64,000 bases of DNA from Isosphaeraceae bacterium (GTDB lineage: Bacteria; Planctomycetota; Planctomycetia; Isosphaerales; Isosphaeraceae): NCBI GenBank assembly GCA_031291845.1, contig JARLIH010000239.1, positions 62,001 through 126,000 on the forward strand. Reading direction: 5' to 3'. Positions 1 to 9,945 of the stretch are shown here, piece after piece. The stretch's first letter is position 1. Each line of letters opens with the position of its first letter. The notes beneath the pieces were generated by a model. It saw nothing but the letters and a program-made list of their open reading frames with translations. It did no database searches and was not told where the DNA came from. Both the position numbers and the translations under genes were made by a program.

Positions 1-112
1 ATGGCCGCCCGGATCGTGAACGTTTGACCGTTGCTCGTGCCTTGCGAGGGGTGCGTACCCAAAGACGGGAGTTCTCGGGGAGAGTCTTCGCAAGCCCGAA
101 AAACCCTAACCC
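1..112. other. Left-edge stretch, possible 3' end of an upstream gene
   Basis: An ATG-led frame on the plus strand (M-A-A-R-I-V-N-V) closes with TGA at 25-27, so the first bases could be the C-terminus of a gene that starts outside the window; nothing in eight codons identifies it. The rest, up to the psuG stop, shows no gene or clear hairpin. Confidence 0.25.
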
Positions 113-1035
113 TCAAGGCCCAACCTGTCCATCAAGCACGCTGGCCACCGCCCCCGCCAACTCCGCGTTGGCGACGATCAGCGCGCGGTTAGCGCGAAGG
201 CTGCGTCCCTCGGTCGCCTGCCGCAGCCGGTCGAGGAGGAATGGCGTCACCGCCTTCGCCTTGATCCCGAGGGAACGCGCCTCGGTCAAGGCGACCGCGA
301 GGGCCGATTCCATCACCTCGCGGCCGAGGGCTTCCGTCTCGGGAACGGGCTGGGCCAATACGACCGCCCCAGGGAGTCCCAACCGGCGGTGTGCCTGCAC
401 GAGCGCCGCGGCCTCCGACGGGGCGTCGACCCGCATGTCCAGCGACAGCCCGCTGGAGAGGGTTGTGAAAGCCGGGAAATCATCCGTCCGGTAGCCCACG
501 ACGGGCACGCCGCGTGTCTCCAAGACTTCCAGCGTGGCCGGGATGTCGAGGATCGACTTGACCCCCGAGCAGACGACGAGTGCGCCATCAGCCTGGGCCA
601 GTTCGTCCAGGTCGGTCGAGACGTCGAAGGTCACGGCGGCCTCGCGGTGGACCCCGCCGAGGCCCCCCGTGGCCAGGACCGACACTCCATGCATGCGGGC
701 GATCCGGAGGGTTGCGGAGATCGTCGTGGCCGCATCGAGCCCTCGCGCAACGACCATTCCTAGGTCGCGCCGGCTCGCCTTGAGGAACCGGCCTGAGCGC
801 GCGACGTGCTCGACCTCGGCCTCCGAGAGGCCAACCCGAAGGATGCCATCGAGCACCGCGATCGTCGCCGGAACCGCCCCCGCGCGTCGCACGGCCGCCT
901 CGGACGCGAGGGCCGTCTCGAGGTTGTCGGGCCAGGGCAGGCCGTGGGCGATCAGCGTCGACTCGAGAGCGACCACGCCCTCCCCCCGTCGAGCGCGGAC
1001 TGGACCTCCGCGGAAACGCGTGTGAATGGCGACAT
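113..1035 (-). CDS. psuG: Pseudouridine-5'-phosphate glycosidase (PsuG), apparent N-terminal frameshift
   Basis: PsuG reversibly cleaves pseudouridine 5'-phosphate to uracil and ribose 5-phosphate in pseudouridine salvage. Family marks are VVALESTLIAHGLPWP, the ATGGLGGVHR stretch, and VVCSGVKSILD carrying the catalytic lysine. About 290 residues, from position 976 down to 113, are intact. The natural N-terminus (M-S-P-F-T-R-V-S-A-E-V-Q-S-A-L-D-G-G-R-A), beginning at an ATG at 1035, lies in another frame and lines up directly with the E. coli start (PEVQDALKNKKP before VVALEST). One base, probably a G of GCGGTGGTC, appears to be missing near 977-980. The conserved frame also runs open upstream to 1294, into the kinase gene, but that extension has no PsuG similarity. 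Either sequencing error or a true pseudogene. The usual PsuK-type kinase is not beside it inside the window. Confidence 0.85.
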
Positions 1036-1153
1036 AGCAGGCACCCTGGACGAAAATGGGCCGATCGGGCCGGAGAAAGGTTCCAAGTTTGGCCCCACCC
1101 GTGCGTATAATCAGAGGGACAACTTTCCGTCGCGATGCCCCTTTCCGAGGACA

Positions 1154-2488
<1,335 letters not shown>

Positions 2489-2491
2489 TGC

Positions 2492-3433
2492 TCATGGCCC
2501 TGGGGCCAAGTCGGCTCCATGGTCAGCCGGCACGATGACCTCGACTGCACTTGCGACCAGTTTGACCGTGACCGGTGTCTCTCCGATGATCTCGCCATCC
2601 GCCTGCACGGGGAGGGATTTCGACAGCGTCTCGATCGTGACCCCCTCGCGCGCGGTCAGGTAGCGGACGCGGTGGTCGCGGCGGTGTTGGCCGTTGACGA
2701 CGTGCCAGGCCAGCATCGCGTAGTCGAACAGATTGCGTGCGCGGACGACGCACACGTCGAGGCGGCCGTCGTCGGGACGGATGTCCGGCCCCCAGCGGAG
2801 CGGGGGTTGCCCGAGGATGCCGCTGTTGGCGACCAGCACCTGCGAGGCGCGAAGGCGCAACTCCGCGCCGTCGACCGTGAGCCGGAAGCGCCTCGGCTGG
2901 AACCCGAACAAGCTGCGTAAGGCGGTCCCGATGTACGCGAGCCGCCCGAACCGCTTCTTTTTTTCGGTCGGGGTGTCGCGGATCATGATCGCGTCGATAC
3001 CGACGCCAACCTGGGTGAAGTAGCAGTGCTCGCCCACCCGCATGGCGTCGATGCGCGCGAAACGGTGCGCGCCCGCGAGAAGCGCGCAGGCCGCTCCAAG
3101 GTCGACGGGGATGCCGAGTTCGCGCGCCAGCACGTTGGCCGTCCCCAGCGGTAGGATACCGAGCGGGACGTCCGTCCCGACCAGTCCCTCCGCGACACCG
3201 GAGACGGTCCCATCGCCCCCGGCCGCGACGACCATGGCGAAGCCCCGGGCGCATGCCTCGCGGACGATGTTCACGAGTTGCTCGTCGTGCCCCGTCTCGT
3301 GAATCTCGCAGAACGGCTCCGCGTGTCCCGCGTTGCGCGGGAAGTCGCGTTCCAAGGTATTGCGGACGGTATCGGCGACGTAGCTGCCGGCCTTGGGATT
3401 GATGACGATAAAGATGCGCTGGGTGGTGGTCAA
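2492..3433 (-). CDS. Diacylglycerol/sphingosine kinase family lipid kinase
   Basis: A 313-residue member of the DagK/YegS catalytic family, which phosphorylates a lipid alcohol such as diacylglycerol with ATP. It shows INPKAGS at the N-terminus, the nucleotide motif GGDGTVSGVAEGL near 80, LPLGTANVLAREL, and the C-terminal beta-sandwich ending near ADGE. I place the start at a TTG (3433) whose TTGA overlaps the stop of the SCO1 gene, since homology begins at once (TTTQRIFIVINPK); the same frame is open upstream but only as a shadow of SCO1. The overlap implies translational coupling. It is the last gene of the DUF2784/SBP56/SCO1 run. Exact substrate cannot be told from sequence. Confidence 0.85.
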   Translation of the reverse strand: MTTTQRIFIVINPKAGSYVADTVRNTLERDFPRNAGHAEPFCEIHETGHDEQLVNIVREACARGFAMVVAAGGDGTVSGVAEGLVGTDVPLGILPLGTANVLARELGIPVDLGAACALLAGAHRFARIDAMRVGEHCYFTQVGVGIDAIMIRDTPTEKKKRFGRLAYIGTALRSLFGFQPRRFRLTVDGAELRLRASQVLVANSGILGQPPLRWGPDIRPDDGRLDVCVVRARNLFDYAMLAWHVVNGQHRRDHRVRYLTAREGVTIETLSKSLPVQADGEIIGETPVTVKLVASAVEVIVPADHGADLAPGP

Positions 3434-4026
3434 GGCATGACCTCGGCTCGTTCGCGCTGTACAGGCGGGGGCGCGTCGACGTGCTTCTCGCGAAGGACCG
3501 TCTTCGCGTCCTGCACCACGGCCTTGGGAGTGAGGAACTCCAGGTTGTAGATCTCGCGCTGGCGCCCGCGCGGGTCGACGAGGAACACGCGCGAAGGGTG
3601 GTCGAGGACGCCGCTTGGCCCGACCTTGGCCCACATGCCCCAGGCGGCGATGACGTCGGCCACTTGGGCCGGCGGGCCGGTCAAAAAGTGCCAGGCACCG
3701 AGGTCGGCCTTGTACAGCCTGGCATAATCGGCGAGCACCTCCGGCCGGTCACGGGTCGGATCGAGGGTGATCGAGACGAAGTGCACCTGCTCGCCCCAGA
3801 GTCCCTCATCGCGCAGCGCCTTCGCCACGAGCCGAAGCCGCTGGGTGGTCGCCGGGCAGGAACCGGTGCACGTCGTGTAGACGAAGCTCACGACGACGGC
3901 CTTCCCACGCAGCTCGTCGAGCGCGAATCGCGCGCCGCGCTCGTCGACGAGGCGCGTCGCCGGTGCCGGACCGATGTCGGCCAGCGGCGACGCTCCAAGC
4001 ACGAACAACATCGCGACCCATGCCAT
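3430..4026 (-). CDS. SCO1/SenC/PrrC family copper-binding thioredoxin-fold protein
   Basis: 198 residues, with a short hydrophobic N-terminus typical of an exported or membrane-anchored form. The copper site is complete: C53 and C57 in TCTGSCP, and H143 in LDHPSRVFLVD. SCO proteins deliver copper to the CuA site of cytochrome oxidase or act as thiol-disulfide proteins in the periplasm. No oxidase gene is near; instead the gene follows an SBP56 gene by about 137 nt and overlaps the lipid kinase downstream. SCO1 genes accompany methanethiol oxidase (mtoX) in described clusters, which suggests that this copy serves the neighbouring SBP56 protein. Confidence 0.9.
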   Translation of the reverse strand: MAWVAMLFVLGASPLADIGPAPATRLVDERGARFALDELRGKAVVVSFVYTTCTGSCPATTQRLRLVAKALRDEGLWGEQVHFVSITLDPTRDRPEVLADYARLYKADLGAWHFLTGPPAQVADVIAAWGMWAKVGPSGVLDHPSRVFLVDPRGRQREIYNLEFLTPKAVVQDAKTVLREKHVDAPPPVQRERAEVMP

Positions 4027-4076
4027 GCCGAGTCACTCCAAATATGCCCCGTGCGATCCGCGATCCGTGTCGGTTT

Positions 4077-4097
4077 GTAGGGCCCATGAAATGCACC
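4077..4097. repeat. Solo degenerate copy of the GTAGGGTGCATGAA element
   Basis: Eighteen of 21 bases match the left arm of the long inverted repeat at 10391-10456. Only one arm is present. It lies in the gap between the SBP56 and SCO1 genes. Confidence 0.5.
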
Positions 4098-4163
4098 CTC
4101 CATGAATGCAGTTCGGCTGCCCTGAGAACGACGAAACCTGCAAAGCCACCTCACGGCCACACC

Positions 4164-5369
4164 TCAGTTCAACAGCATGTCATGCCCCCGCGCCGGCCCG
4201 GTCGGGAACTTGTTCAGGTCGATGCTGAAAAACGGGTCGACCTTCATCCCGTCCGGACCAATATGGACCAGCCGCACCCAGAACCTGCCCGCGTGATCCA
4301 GGGTCGACAACAGGGAGTTGGACGCATACATCCTTCTCCCGTCCCCCGTGACATGCATCATGTTCGGCTGCACACCGGGGGCGACGGTGCTGAACAGTTT
4401 CGGATGCTCGGGGTCGGCGACGTCCCACTGCTGGATGAGGTTGTCGTTGAAGCAACTGACGAACAAATAGCGGTCGTCGGGACTCTGGCGCAGGTCGGCG
4501 GGGAGGGCGCCGGTGTCGGCGACTTTCCGGAACGCATAGGTGCCGTCGGCCTGCCCTTTGAAGAGCCAGAGTGAGTTGTCGAGCGCGCAGTTGGTGAACC
4601 CGTAGTTGCTCTCCGGCTTGAGGCTCCAGCGCACCTCCAAGGGGGCGAGGCCGGCCTTGCCGACCTGCAGGGGCTTGCGCTCCTTGAGGTCCCACACGAC
4701 CATCTCGCGGCCGAAGTCTTTCAGGTCCATCTGCGCGAGCGGCTTGCGATAGTTCCGCAGGGGGGTGAAGCTGCTGGAGACCATCCGGTTGAGGTCGGGC
4801 TTGATCGCCACGTCGTAACCATAGGGGGCGTCGCTCGGGTTGGAGATCCGGCGGATAAAGCGCCCGTCGTTGGTGAACTCGGCCATCCCGGCGGGCAGTC
4901 CCCCGTCGGCTGCGCCCAGGAAGTTGATCAGCATCCGCCCCGGGAGCGCATAGTACGTGTGCGGACCCGACAGGCCGGTGCGCCCGGGCACGTCCTCCAG
5001 GACCTTCTCGACACGCGGCCTGGCCGGGTCGGTCGCGACGTCGAGGATCCAGACCCGGCTCGACAGCAGGCCGCCCGCCCAGATGCGCGTACGGTCGTCG
5101 GTGTAGCCCCAGTGGTGCGTCTCGTTCCCCTTGCTGCCGAGGTCGAGCGTATAGGTGATCGTGCCATAGCTGGGGCTGTCGGCGTCGACGTCGATGACGG
5201 CCAGGAAGTCGTTATCGCGTGCGTCGGCGTCGACACAAAAGAGATACAGATATTTCTCCGGCCGGTCGAGTCGTTTGACATAAGGGGAGAGACACGTTTC
5301 GGCCGCCGCGGGCGCTCCCAAAGTTCCGAGGAGCAGGGCCAGGCTTATGGTCCAGTGCCGTTGCGACAT
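4164..5369 (-). CDS. Selenium-binding protein 56 family, methanethiol-oxidase-like (MtoX-type), exported
   Basis: 401 residues of the SBP56 beta-propeller family. Residues 1-23 are a Sec signal peptide (basic RH, hydrophobic core, cleavage after AAA). Recognisable parts are THHWGYTDDR, the GLSGPHTYYALPG stretch, and PNMMHVTGDGRRMYASNSLLS near the C-terminus. Bacterial members of this family oxidise methanethiol to formaldehyde, H2S and H2O2 in the periplasm and bind copper. The start is the ATG at 5369, preceded by GGAG at good spacing; the ATG at 5384 is less likely. SCO1, a known companion of mtoX, is the next gene. The MauG-like partner known from mto clusters is absent. The sequence is somewhat shorter than typical SBP56 proteins, so the methanethiol activity is an inference. 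Confidence 0.8.
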   Translation of the reverse strand: MSQRHWTISLALLLGTLGAPAAAETCLSPYVKRLDRPEKYLYLFCVDADARDNDFLAVIDVDADSPSYGTITYTLDLGSKGNETHHWGYTDDRTRIWAGGLLSSRVWILDVATDPARPRVEKVLEDVPGRTGLSGPHTYYALPGRMLINFLGAADGGLPAGMAEFTNDGRFIRRISNPSDAPYGYDVAIKPDLNRMVSSSFTPLRNYRKPLAQMDLKDFGREMVVWDLKERKPLQVGKAGLAPLEVRWSLKPESNYGFTNCALDNSLWLFKGQADGTYAFRKVADTGALPADLRQSPDDRYLFVSCFNDNLIQQWDVADPEHPKLFSTVAPGVQPNMMHVTGDGRRMYASNSLLSTLDHAGRFWVRLVHIGPDGMKVDPFFSIDLNKFPTGPARGHDMLLN

Positions 5370-5427
5370 CAGCGTGGTCTCCATGCTCGCGGTGCGCTCG
5401 ACAAGCCCAGGGGACCCCTGCAACGTA

Positions 5428-5871
5428 TCATCCTCCACCGGCCACCCGCCACCCCCCGCCGAGCTTCCGCTGGCCGCGACCCCAGGGCCAGCGCGGGGGG
5501 CCGAGCACGAAGGCCCCGAGTACGGTCAGGCCGAACGCGCAGTAGCCCACCGTGAAGACCCAGGGCGGCGCCTGGAAGAACATGAGCCGGTGCGCCCAGT
5601 AGCCGACGAACGCCCCCGGGTAGGTCTCCTGGCCGGCGAGCCGCCGCAACGTGTTCTCCAGAATCGTCAGCGGACAGATCACACCGCAAAGCGCCTGCGC
5701 GGCCACCACGCCGATAGCCGCCAGGTGCAACACGCGGAACCAGAAGTTGCGCACCCAGCTCCAACCGAGCGCGAGTCCCAATACGATGGCCGCCAGCCCG
5801 AAGACGACGAACGCGACGAACGCTGCATGCAATACAACGACGATGTCCGCCAGGATCCGCGCCCAGAGCAT
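5428..5871 (-). CDS. DUF2784 family membrane protein
   Basis: 147 residues with four hydrophobic segments: about 4-30 (DIVVVLHAAFVAFVVFGLAA), 45-65, a segment around the CGVICPLTILEN motif, and 105-130. The CPLT-x-x-E-N stretch and the aromatic FFQAPPW are typical of DUF2784, a small inner-membrane family of unknown function. It ends 58 nt before the SBP56 start and reads the same way, so it is probably the first gene of that operon. The ATG at 5871 begins at the family's N-terminus; the longer open frame adds unlike residues. Confidence 0.8.
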   Translation of the reverse strand: MLWARILADIVVVLHAAFVAFVVFGLAAIVLGLALGWSWVRNFWFRVLHLAAIGVVAAQALCGVICPLTILENTLRRLAGQETYPGAFVGYWAHRLMFFQAPPWVFTVGYCAFGLTVLGAFVLGPPRWPWGRGQRKLGGGWRVAGGG

Positions 5872-6012
5872 GTTTACCCTCCGATCGATCGAGAAGACGG
5901 CGAGCCGGCCTGATGGCCCCTTGCCTTCTCTGAGCGAAACGGCGGGAGGCGTGCCATGCGGAATCCCACAGGGCCGACCCACGGGCTTCCCGGACCGAAC
6001 GCGGTGCTGGCC

Positions 6013-7227
6013 TCAAATCGTAGCAGTCCATGCGGTCGCGCCGGCCGCGGCGTGGCAGACGTGAACATCGGGCACGGTCCCGAATCGACGTGCAAAACGC
6101 TCCGACACCGTGGCGGCGAACGCGCCGGCACGCCCGGTCTCGACCAGATTGACCGTGCAGCCGGCCCAGCCGGCGCCGGAGAGCTTGCCGCCGAGAAAAC
6201 CGGGGGCGGCTTCGGCCGCCTCGATCAAGGCGTCGAGCGCGGGGGCGCTGTTGTCGAAGTCGTCGCGGCTGGAGGCGTGCGAGGCCGACATCAAGGCGCC
6301 GAACTCGGCGAGCCGCCCTGCGCGGAGCGCGTCGGCCCCGCGCTGAACGCGGGCGTTCTCGGTCAGGACGTGCCGCGCTCGCAAACGCCCGACCGGGTCG
6401 AGGCGGTCCCAGTGCTGTTCCAACTGCTCGAGCGCGATATCGCGGAGCCAGCGGGCGCCGAAATACGTTACCACGCGCTCGCACTCGGCCCGACGCTTGT
6501 TGTACATGCCGTCGGCGAGCCGCCGCGACGTCTTCGAGTCGCACACGACGATCGCCGGCGCGGGTTCGCCGAGCGACAGGCGCGCGAACTCCAGGCTGCG
6601 ACAGTCGAGGCTGAGGGCGAACCCCGCCTTACCGAACAGGACCGAGAACTGGTCGAGCAACCCGGAGGCCACGCCGACGAACTCGTTCTCGCCCCGCTGG
6701 AGCATCTGCGCAAGCGCCATGCGCAGCTCGTCGGCCCGCCCGGCGCACGGGGGCCGTTCGTCCAGCACGGCGGGATCCTCGACCACTCCGGCCGCGATCA
6801 GGAACATCGCGAGGGCCGCCTGTAGGCTCGCCGAGCTGGACAGCCCCGCGCCGAGCGGGACGTCGCCGGCGATCGCCGCCTCGAAACCACCCCGCACATT
6901 CAGCCGCTCGCCCAAGGACCAGAGCACCCCTCGGACATAACGGCCCCACGAGCCGTCGGCCCCCGGCTCGATCCGGTCGACCGCGAACTCGTCACCCGCG
7001 CTGAACTGCACCGACCGCACCCGGGCCAGTCGCCCCTCGACCGCGCGCCCGGCGATCTCCGTGTACCGGTCGATCGCGGCCGCGATCACCAGTCCGCCGT
7101 TGTAGTCCGTGTGGTTTCCCAGCAGCTCCACCCGCGCCGGCGCCCGCGCCATGGCTGTCGGCGCACCACCGAACGTCCGCCCAAACTCGGCGCGGACCAG
7201 TGCGTCCAGATCCCCAGAGGAGGACAT
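6013..7227 (-). CDS. galK: Galactokinase
   Basis: 404 residues of the GHMP kinase family; it phosphorylates the C1 hydroxyl of galactose with ATP in the Leloir pathway. The galactokinase signature APARVELLGNHTDYNGG lies at about 29-45, the GHMP ATP loop GDVPLGAGLSSSAS near 120, and the catalytic aspartate in SGLLDQFSVLFGK. The C-terminal GGKLSGAGWAGCTVNL loop is also complete. No galT or galE is adjacent. The neighbour upstream on the same strand is metK, separated by a palindromic repeat. Some annotators would call such a protein a generic GHMP sugar kinase, but the N-terminal signature fits galactokinase well. Confidence 0.9.
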   Translation of the reverse strand: MSSSGDLDALVRAEFGRTFGGAPTAMARAPARVELLGNHTDYNGGLVIAAAIDRYTEIAGRAVEGRLARVRSVQFSAGDEFAVDRIEPGADGSWGRYVRGVLWSLGERLNVRGGFEAAIAGDVPLGAGLSSSASLQAALAMFLIAAGVVEDPAVLDERPPCAGRADELRMALAQMLQRGENEFVGVASGLLDQFSVLFGKAGFALSLDCRSLEFARLSLGEPAPAIVVCDSKTSRRLADGMYNKRRAECERVVTYFGARWLRDIALEQLEQHWDRLDPVGRLRARHVLTENARVQRGADALRAGRLAEFGALMSASHASSRDDFDNSAPALDALIEAAEAAPGFLGGKLSGAGWAGCTVNLVETGRAGAFAATVSERFARRFGTVPDVHVCHAAAGATAWTATI

Positions 7228-7257
7228 GACCCATCCCGCGAGAAAGGCAAAGAGACT

Positions 7258-7352
7258 ATCCGCAGATAACGCAGATTAACGCAGATTAAATTACAAATTT
7301 ACTTCGATCTGATTTATCTTTTCGTCTGCGCGTATCGGCGACATCTGCGGAT
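7258..7352. repeat. Inverted repeat ATCCGCAGAT...ATCTGCGGAT, copy 1
   Basis: An AT-rich island in the galK/metK gap. Outer arms ATCCGCAGAT (7258-7267) and ATCTGCGGAT (7343-7352) are perfect inverted repeats; inside the left half, ACGCAGATTA is repeated directly. The same outer arms recur at 53845-53964. The base composition is quite unlike the surrounding genes. Confidence 0.7.
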
Positions 7353-7360
7353 CAACTTCT

Positions 7361-8545
7361 TCAGGCCACCGCCGCGGCCCCGGCCGCCTGGCGGAGTGCC
7401 TCGGCCTTGTCGGTGCGTTCCCAGGTGAACTCGGGCTCCGACCGGCCGAAGTGGCCGCCGCTGGCGGTCTTGCGGTAGATCGGCCGGCGCAGGTCGAGGT
7501 GCCGGATAATGCCCGAAGGGGTCAGCGGGAAGAGCTCGCGCACCAGCTCGGCGATCCGCGCGTCGGGAACCTGGCCGGTGCCGAACGTGTCGACGTGGAT
7601 GCTCACGGGCGCCGACACGCCGATGGCGTAGGCGAGCTGGACCTCGCAGCGCTCGGCCAGGCCGCTGGCGACCACGTTCTTGGCCACGTAGCGGGCCATA
7701 TACGCGGCCGACCGGTCGACCTTCGTGGGATCCTTGCCGCTGAACGCGCCGCCGCCATGCCGGCCCATGCCGCCGTAGGTGTCGACGATGATCTTTCGCC
7801 CCGTCACCCCGGCGTCCCCGTGCGGGCCGCCGACCACGAACTTGCCCGTCGGGTTGATGTAGCACTTCAGGTCGCCGTCGACCAGCTCGGGGGGCAGCAC
7901 GGGCAGGATCACCTGCTTCTTGATCGTCTCCTGGATCGTCGCGTGCGAAACTTCGGGCGCGTGCTGAGTCGAGACCACCACGGTGTCGATCCGAACCGGT
8001 GTGTACCCCTCGTACTCGACCGTCACCTGGCTCTTCGCGTCGGGGCGGAGCCACGGGATCGAGCCATCCTGGCGCAGCTCGGTGATCCGGTTGATGATCC
8101 GGTGGGCCAAGGCGATCGGCAGGGGCATCAGCTCGGGCGTCTCGTTGCAGGCGAAGCCGAACATCATGCCCTGGTCGCCCGCGCCGATGTCCTTGCCGCG
8201 GTCGGCGTCGGCGTTGACCCCTTGGGCGATGTCGGGCGACTGCTTGCCGAGCACGACGATGACCGCGCACGTGGTGGCGTCAAAGCCCATGTCGCTCGAC
8301 GTGTAGCCGATCCGGCGGACGACGTCGCGCACGATCGTCGGGTAGTCTACCGAGGCCTTCGTGGTGATCTCGCCCGCCAAGCAGACGAGTCCGGTCGTAA
8401 GCAAGGTCTCGCAGGCGACGCGCCCCTCCGGGTCTTGCGTCAGGATCGCGTCGAGGATGCTGTCGGAGATCTGGTCGGCCATCTTGTCCGGATGGCCCAT
8501 CGAGACCGATTCACTCGTGAACAGGTAGCGGTCGTTCTGAGGCAC
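7361..8545 (-). CDS. metK: S-adenosylmethionine synthetase
   Basis: 394 residues; makes S-adenosylmethionine from methionine and ATP, the methyl and radical-SAM donor (HpnH at 25445 depends on it). Signature sequences are complete: [18 protein letters not shown] near the N-terminus, [15 protein letters not shown], and [20 protein letters not shown] chose the GTG at 8545, with AGGAG 10 nt upstream and homology from the third residue on, rather than the ATG at 8578. I looked in the leader (8546-8640) for a SAM riboswitch and saw no recognisable one. Confidence 0.97.
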   Translation of the reverse strand: MPQNDRYLFTSESVSMGHPDKMADQISDSILDAILTQDPEGRVACETLLTTGLVCLAGEITTKASVDYPTIVRDVVRRIGYTSSDMGFDATTCAVIVVLGKQSPDIAQGVNADADRGKDIGAGDQGMMFGFACNETPELMPLPIALAHRIINRITELRQDGSIPWLRPDAKSQVTVEYEGYTPVRIDTVVVSTQHAPEVSHATIQETIKKQVILPVLPPELVDGDLKCYINPTGKFVVGGPHGDAGVTGRKIIVDTYGGMGRHGGGAFSGKDPTKVDRSAAYMARYVAKNVVASGLAERCEVQLAYAIGVSAPVSIHVDTFGTGQVPDARIAELVRELFPLTPSGIIRHLDLRRPIYRKTASGGHFGRSEPEFTWERTDKAEALRQAAGAAAVA

Positions 8546-8727
8546 GGAAGGTCGTCTCCTATGACCGGGCGACGGCAAGGTGTCGGTCGCGGGGGAAACG
8601 GCGGCCGGGTGGCTCCGTCCGGGGCGGCCGTATGATGTTTAGCGAGTGTAACAAGCGGTGGCGAAAAAGGAAACAGAACTGGCTTAGGGGGCTGCGCGTC
8701 GAAAGATGACGCGTCTCGCGAAAGATT

Positions 8728-8758
8728 TTGAACGGCGAGCGGGTGTTAAGTACACAAT
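8728..8758 (+). promoter_or_regulatory. Candidate sigma-70-like promoter for the exported protein at 8809
   Basis: TTGAAC (8728-8733), then a 17-base spacer and TACACAAT. The -35 box is good and the -10 box is poor. It sits about 50 nt before the ATG at 8809, in the divergent region shared with metK. Confidence 0.25.
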
Positions 8759-8808
8759 GGTCTGTGCGGCGCGCCTGTTCGTCACGTCTCCGGATCTCAG
8801 GTGAAGCC

Positions 8809-9639
8809 ATGTCTCGTGCCCGGCTCGCTACGCTCGCCCTCCTGGCGTTCGCCCCGTTGCTACTGGCCGGTGACGACCCCTCCCAAGCCGCGCGGGCGAA
8901 AGCGATGCGGGAGATCGCGCAGGCGGTTCAGGTCCAGTCAAGCGATGGGGCCAAAGTCGAGCTGGTGGACGAGCCCGTCTACCGCTGGGACGACCCCGCG
9001 CGTCGGTTCGGCGACGGCACCGTATGGGTCTACGGCACCTCGGGACGCCCCACTGCGCTCTTGACCCTGTCGCTCAACCAGAACGTGCAAACCGGCGTCG
9101 AATGGCTCCACGAGCTCGCAGCGCTCACCGACACGCGGTTCGCGGCGGAAAGCCGCGACGGCTGGCTCTGGAGCCCCTCCGGGCCGGGAATGATGTTCCG
9201 GCCGATCCCGAACGCCCCGGTTCCGGCGACCGACGAGGCGAAGCGGCTGCGACAGTTGAACGAGCAGGCGCGGCGCTTCAAGGCGTTCGAGCTTTTCGAC
9301 CCCTCCAGTGACGGTCGCGTCCAGCGCTACGAGCTGCGCCTGCTCACGAAGCCGGTCTACCGCTACAAGGACGCCGCCCGGGGCATCCTCGACGGCGGAG
9401 TCTACCTCATTGCCTACGGACGGAACCCGGAGATCGTGCTGGTCGTCGAGGCCCGGGCCGACGGGAAGGCTGCGCCCCAGTGGTCGTACGGCCTCGGCCG
9501 GATCTCGACGGCGGGTCTGCACGTGATGCTCGACGACCAGGACCTCGCCCCTTGGCCGGGCGACGAAGCGCGCTACGGTCCGAACCGGCCATACCATATC
9601 TTCGGACTCCCCGCCCGCGGCCTGAATGCCGAGAAGTGA
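8809..9639 (+). CDS. Exported protein of unknown function
   Basis: 276 residues, starting with a Sec signal peptide (MSRARLATLALLAFAPLLLA). The mature part has no domain I recognise. It contains two similar clauses, VELVDEPVYRWDDPARRFGDGTVW and LRLLTKPVYRYKDAARGILDGGVY, each with a PVYR-Y/W-x-D-xAR core followed by glycine and a beta strand, which suggests an internal duplication of a beta-rich domain. The second ends in NPEIVLVVEAR. The ATG at 8809 begins the signal peptide; the ATG at 8728 would add a non-signal extension. The gene stands alone, divergent from metK. Confidence 0.75.
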   Translation: MSRARLATLALLAFAPLLLAGDDPSQAARAKAMREIAQAVQVQSSDGAKVELVDEPVYRWDDPARRFGDGTVWVYGTSGRPTALLTLSLNQNVQTGVEWLHELAALTDTRFAAESRDGWLWSPSGPGMMFRPIPNAPVPATDEAKRLRQLNEQARRFKAFELFDPSSDGRVQRYELRLLTKPVYRYKDAARGILDGGVYLIAYGRNPEIVLVVEARADGKAAPQWSYGLGRISTAGLHVMLDDQDLAPWPGDEARYGPNRPYHIFGLPARGLNAEK

Positions 9640-9945
9640 CCGCCGTTTTCAACGTCCCGCCGCTAGGAGGGGTGCGGGGGTGTCGACGCGCAATCGCGTC
9701 GGATCGTTCCCGCGCATGGCCCCGGCTTCCTGATCCTTATTTCGTTCCCCATCTCACTGCTGTGGTATCTTTTCTGGGCGCGGGGTCCGCCAGGCCTCCT
9801 CTTGCTGGTCGCACGGGTCGGCCGCCGGCTGCTAACCTGCATGACGGCCGTCGTGGTCTGCAACGCGCGGTACGACCATTAGCGCGTCGATTTCCCGGGC
9901 GTGGCCTATCCCCCGTCTTGACGGCAGGCGGAGAGATGTAAAACG
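9640..9945. other. Intergenic region without a supported gene
   Basis: 306 bases between the exported protein and the DUF202 gene. One plus frame (about 9712-9882) encodes a hydrophobic stretch (LILISFPISLLWYLFW) but has no acceptable start codon. No convincing hairpin or repeat is seen. GGCGGAGAG just before 9946 serves as ribosome binding site for the next gene. Confidence 0.4.

Noticed and set aside
8546-8730. SAM riboswitch in the metK leader
   Set aside because: No conserved SAM-I or SAM-II core could be recognised in the GC-rich leader.
9712-9882. Short hydrophobic frame (LILISFPISLLWYLFW) in the gap before the DUF202 gene
   Set aside because: It has no ATG/GTG/TTG start in frame and no ribosome binding site; kept only as a note.
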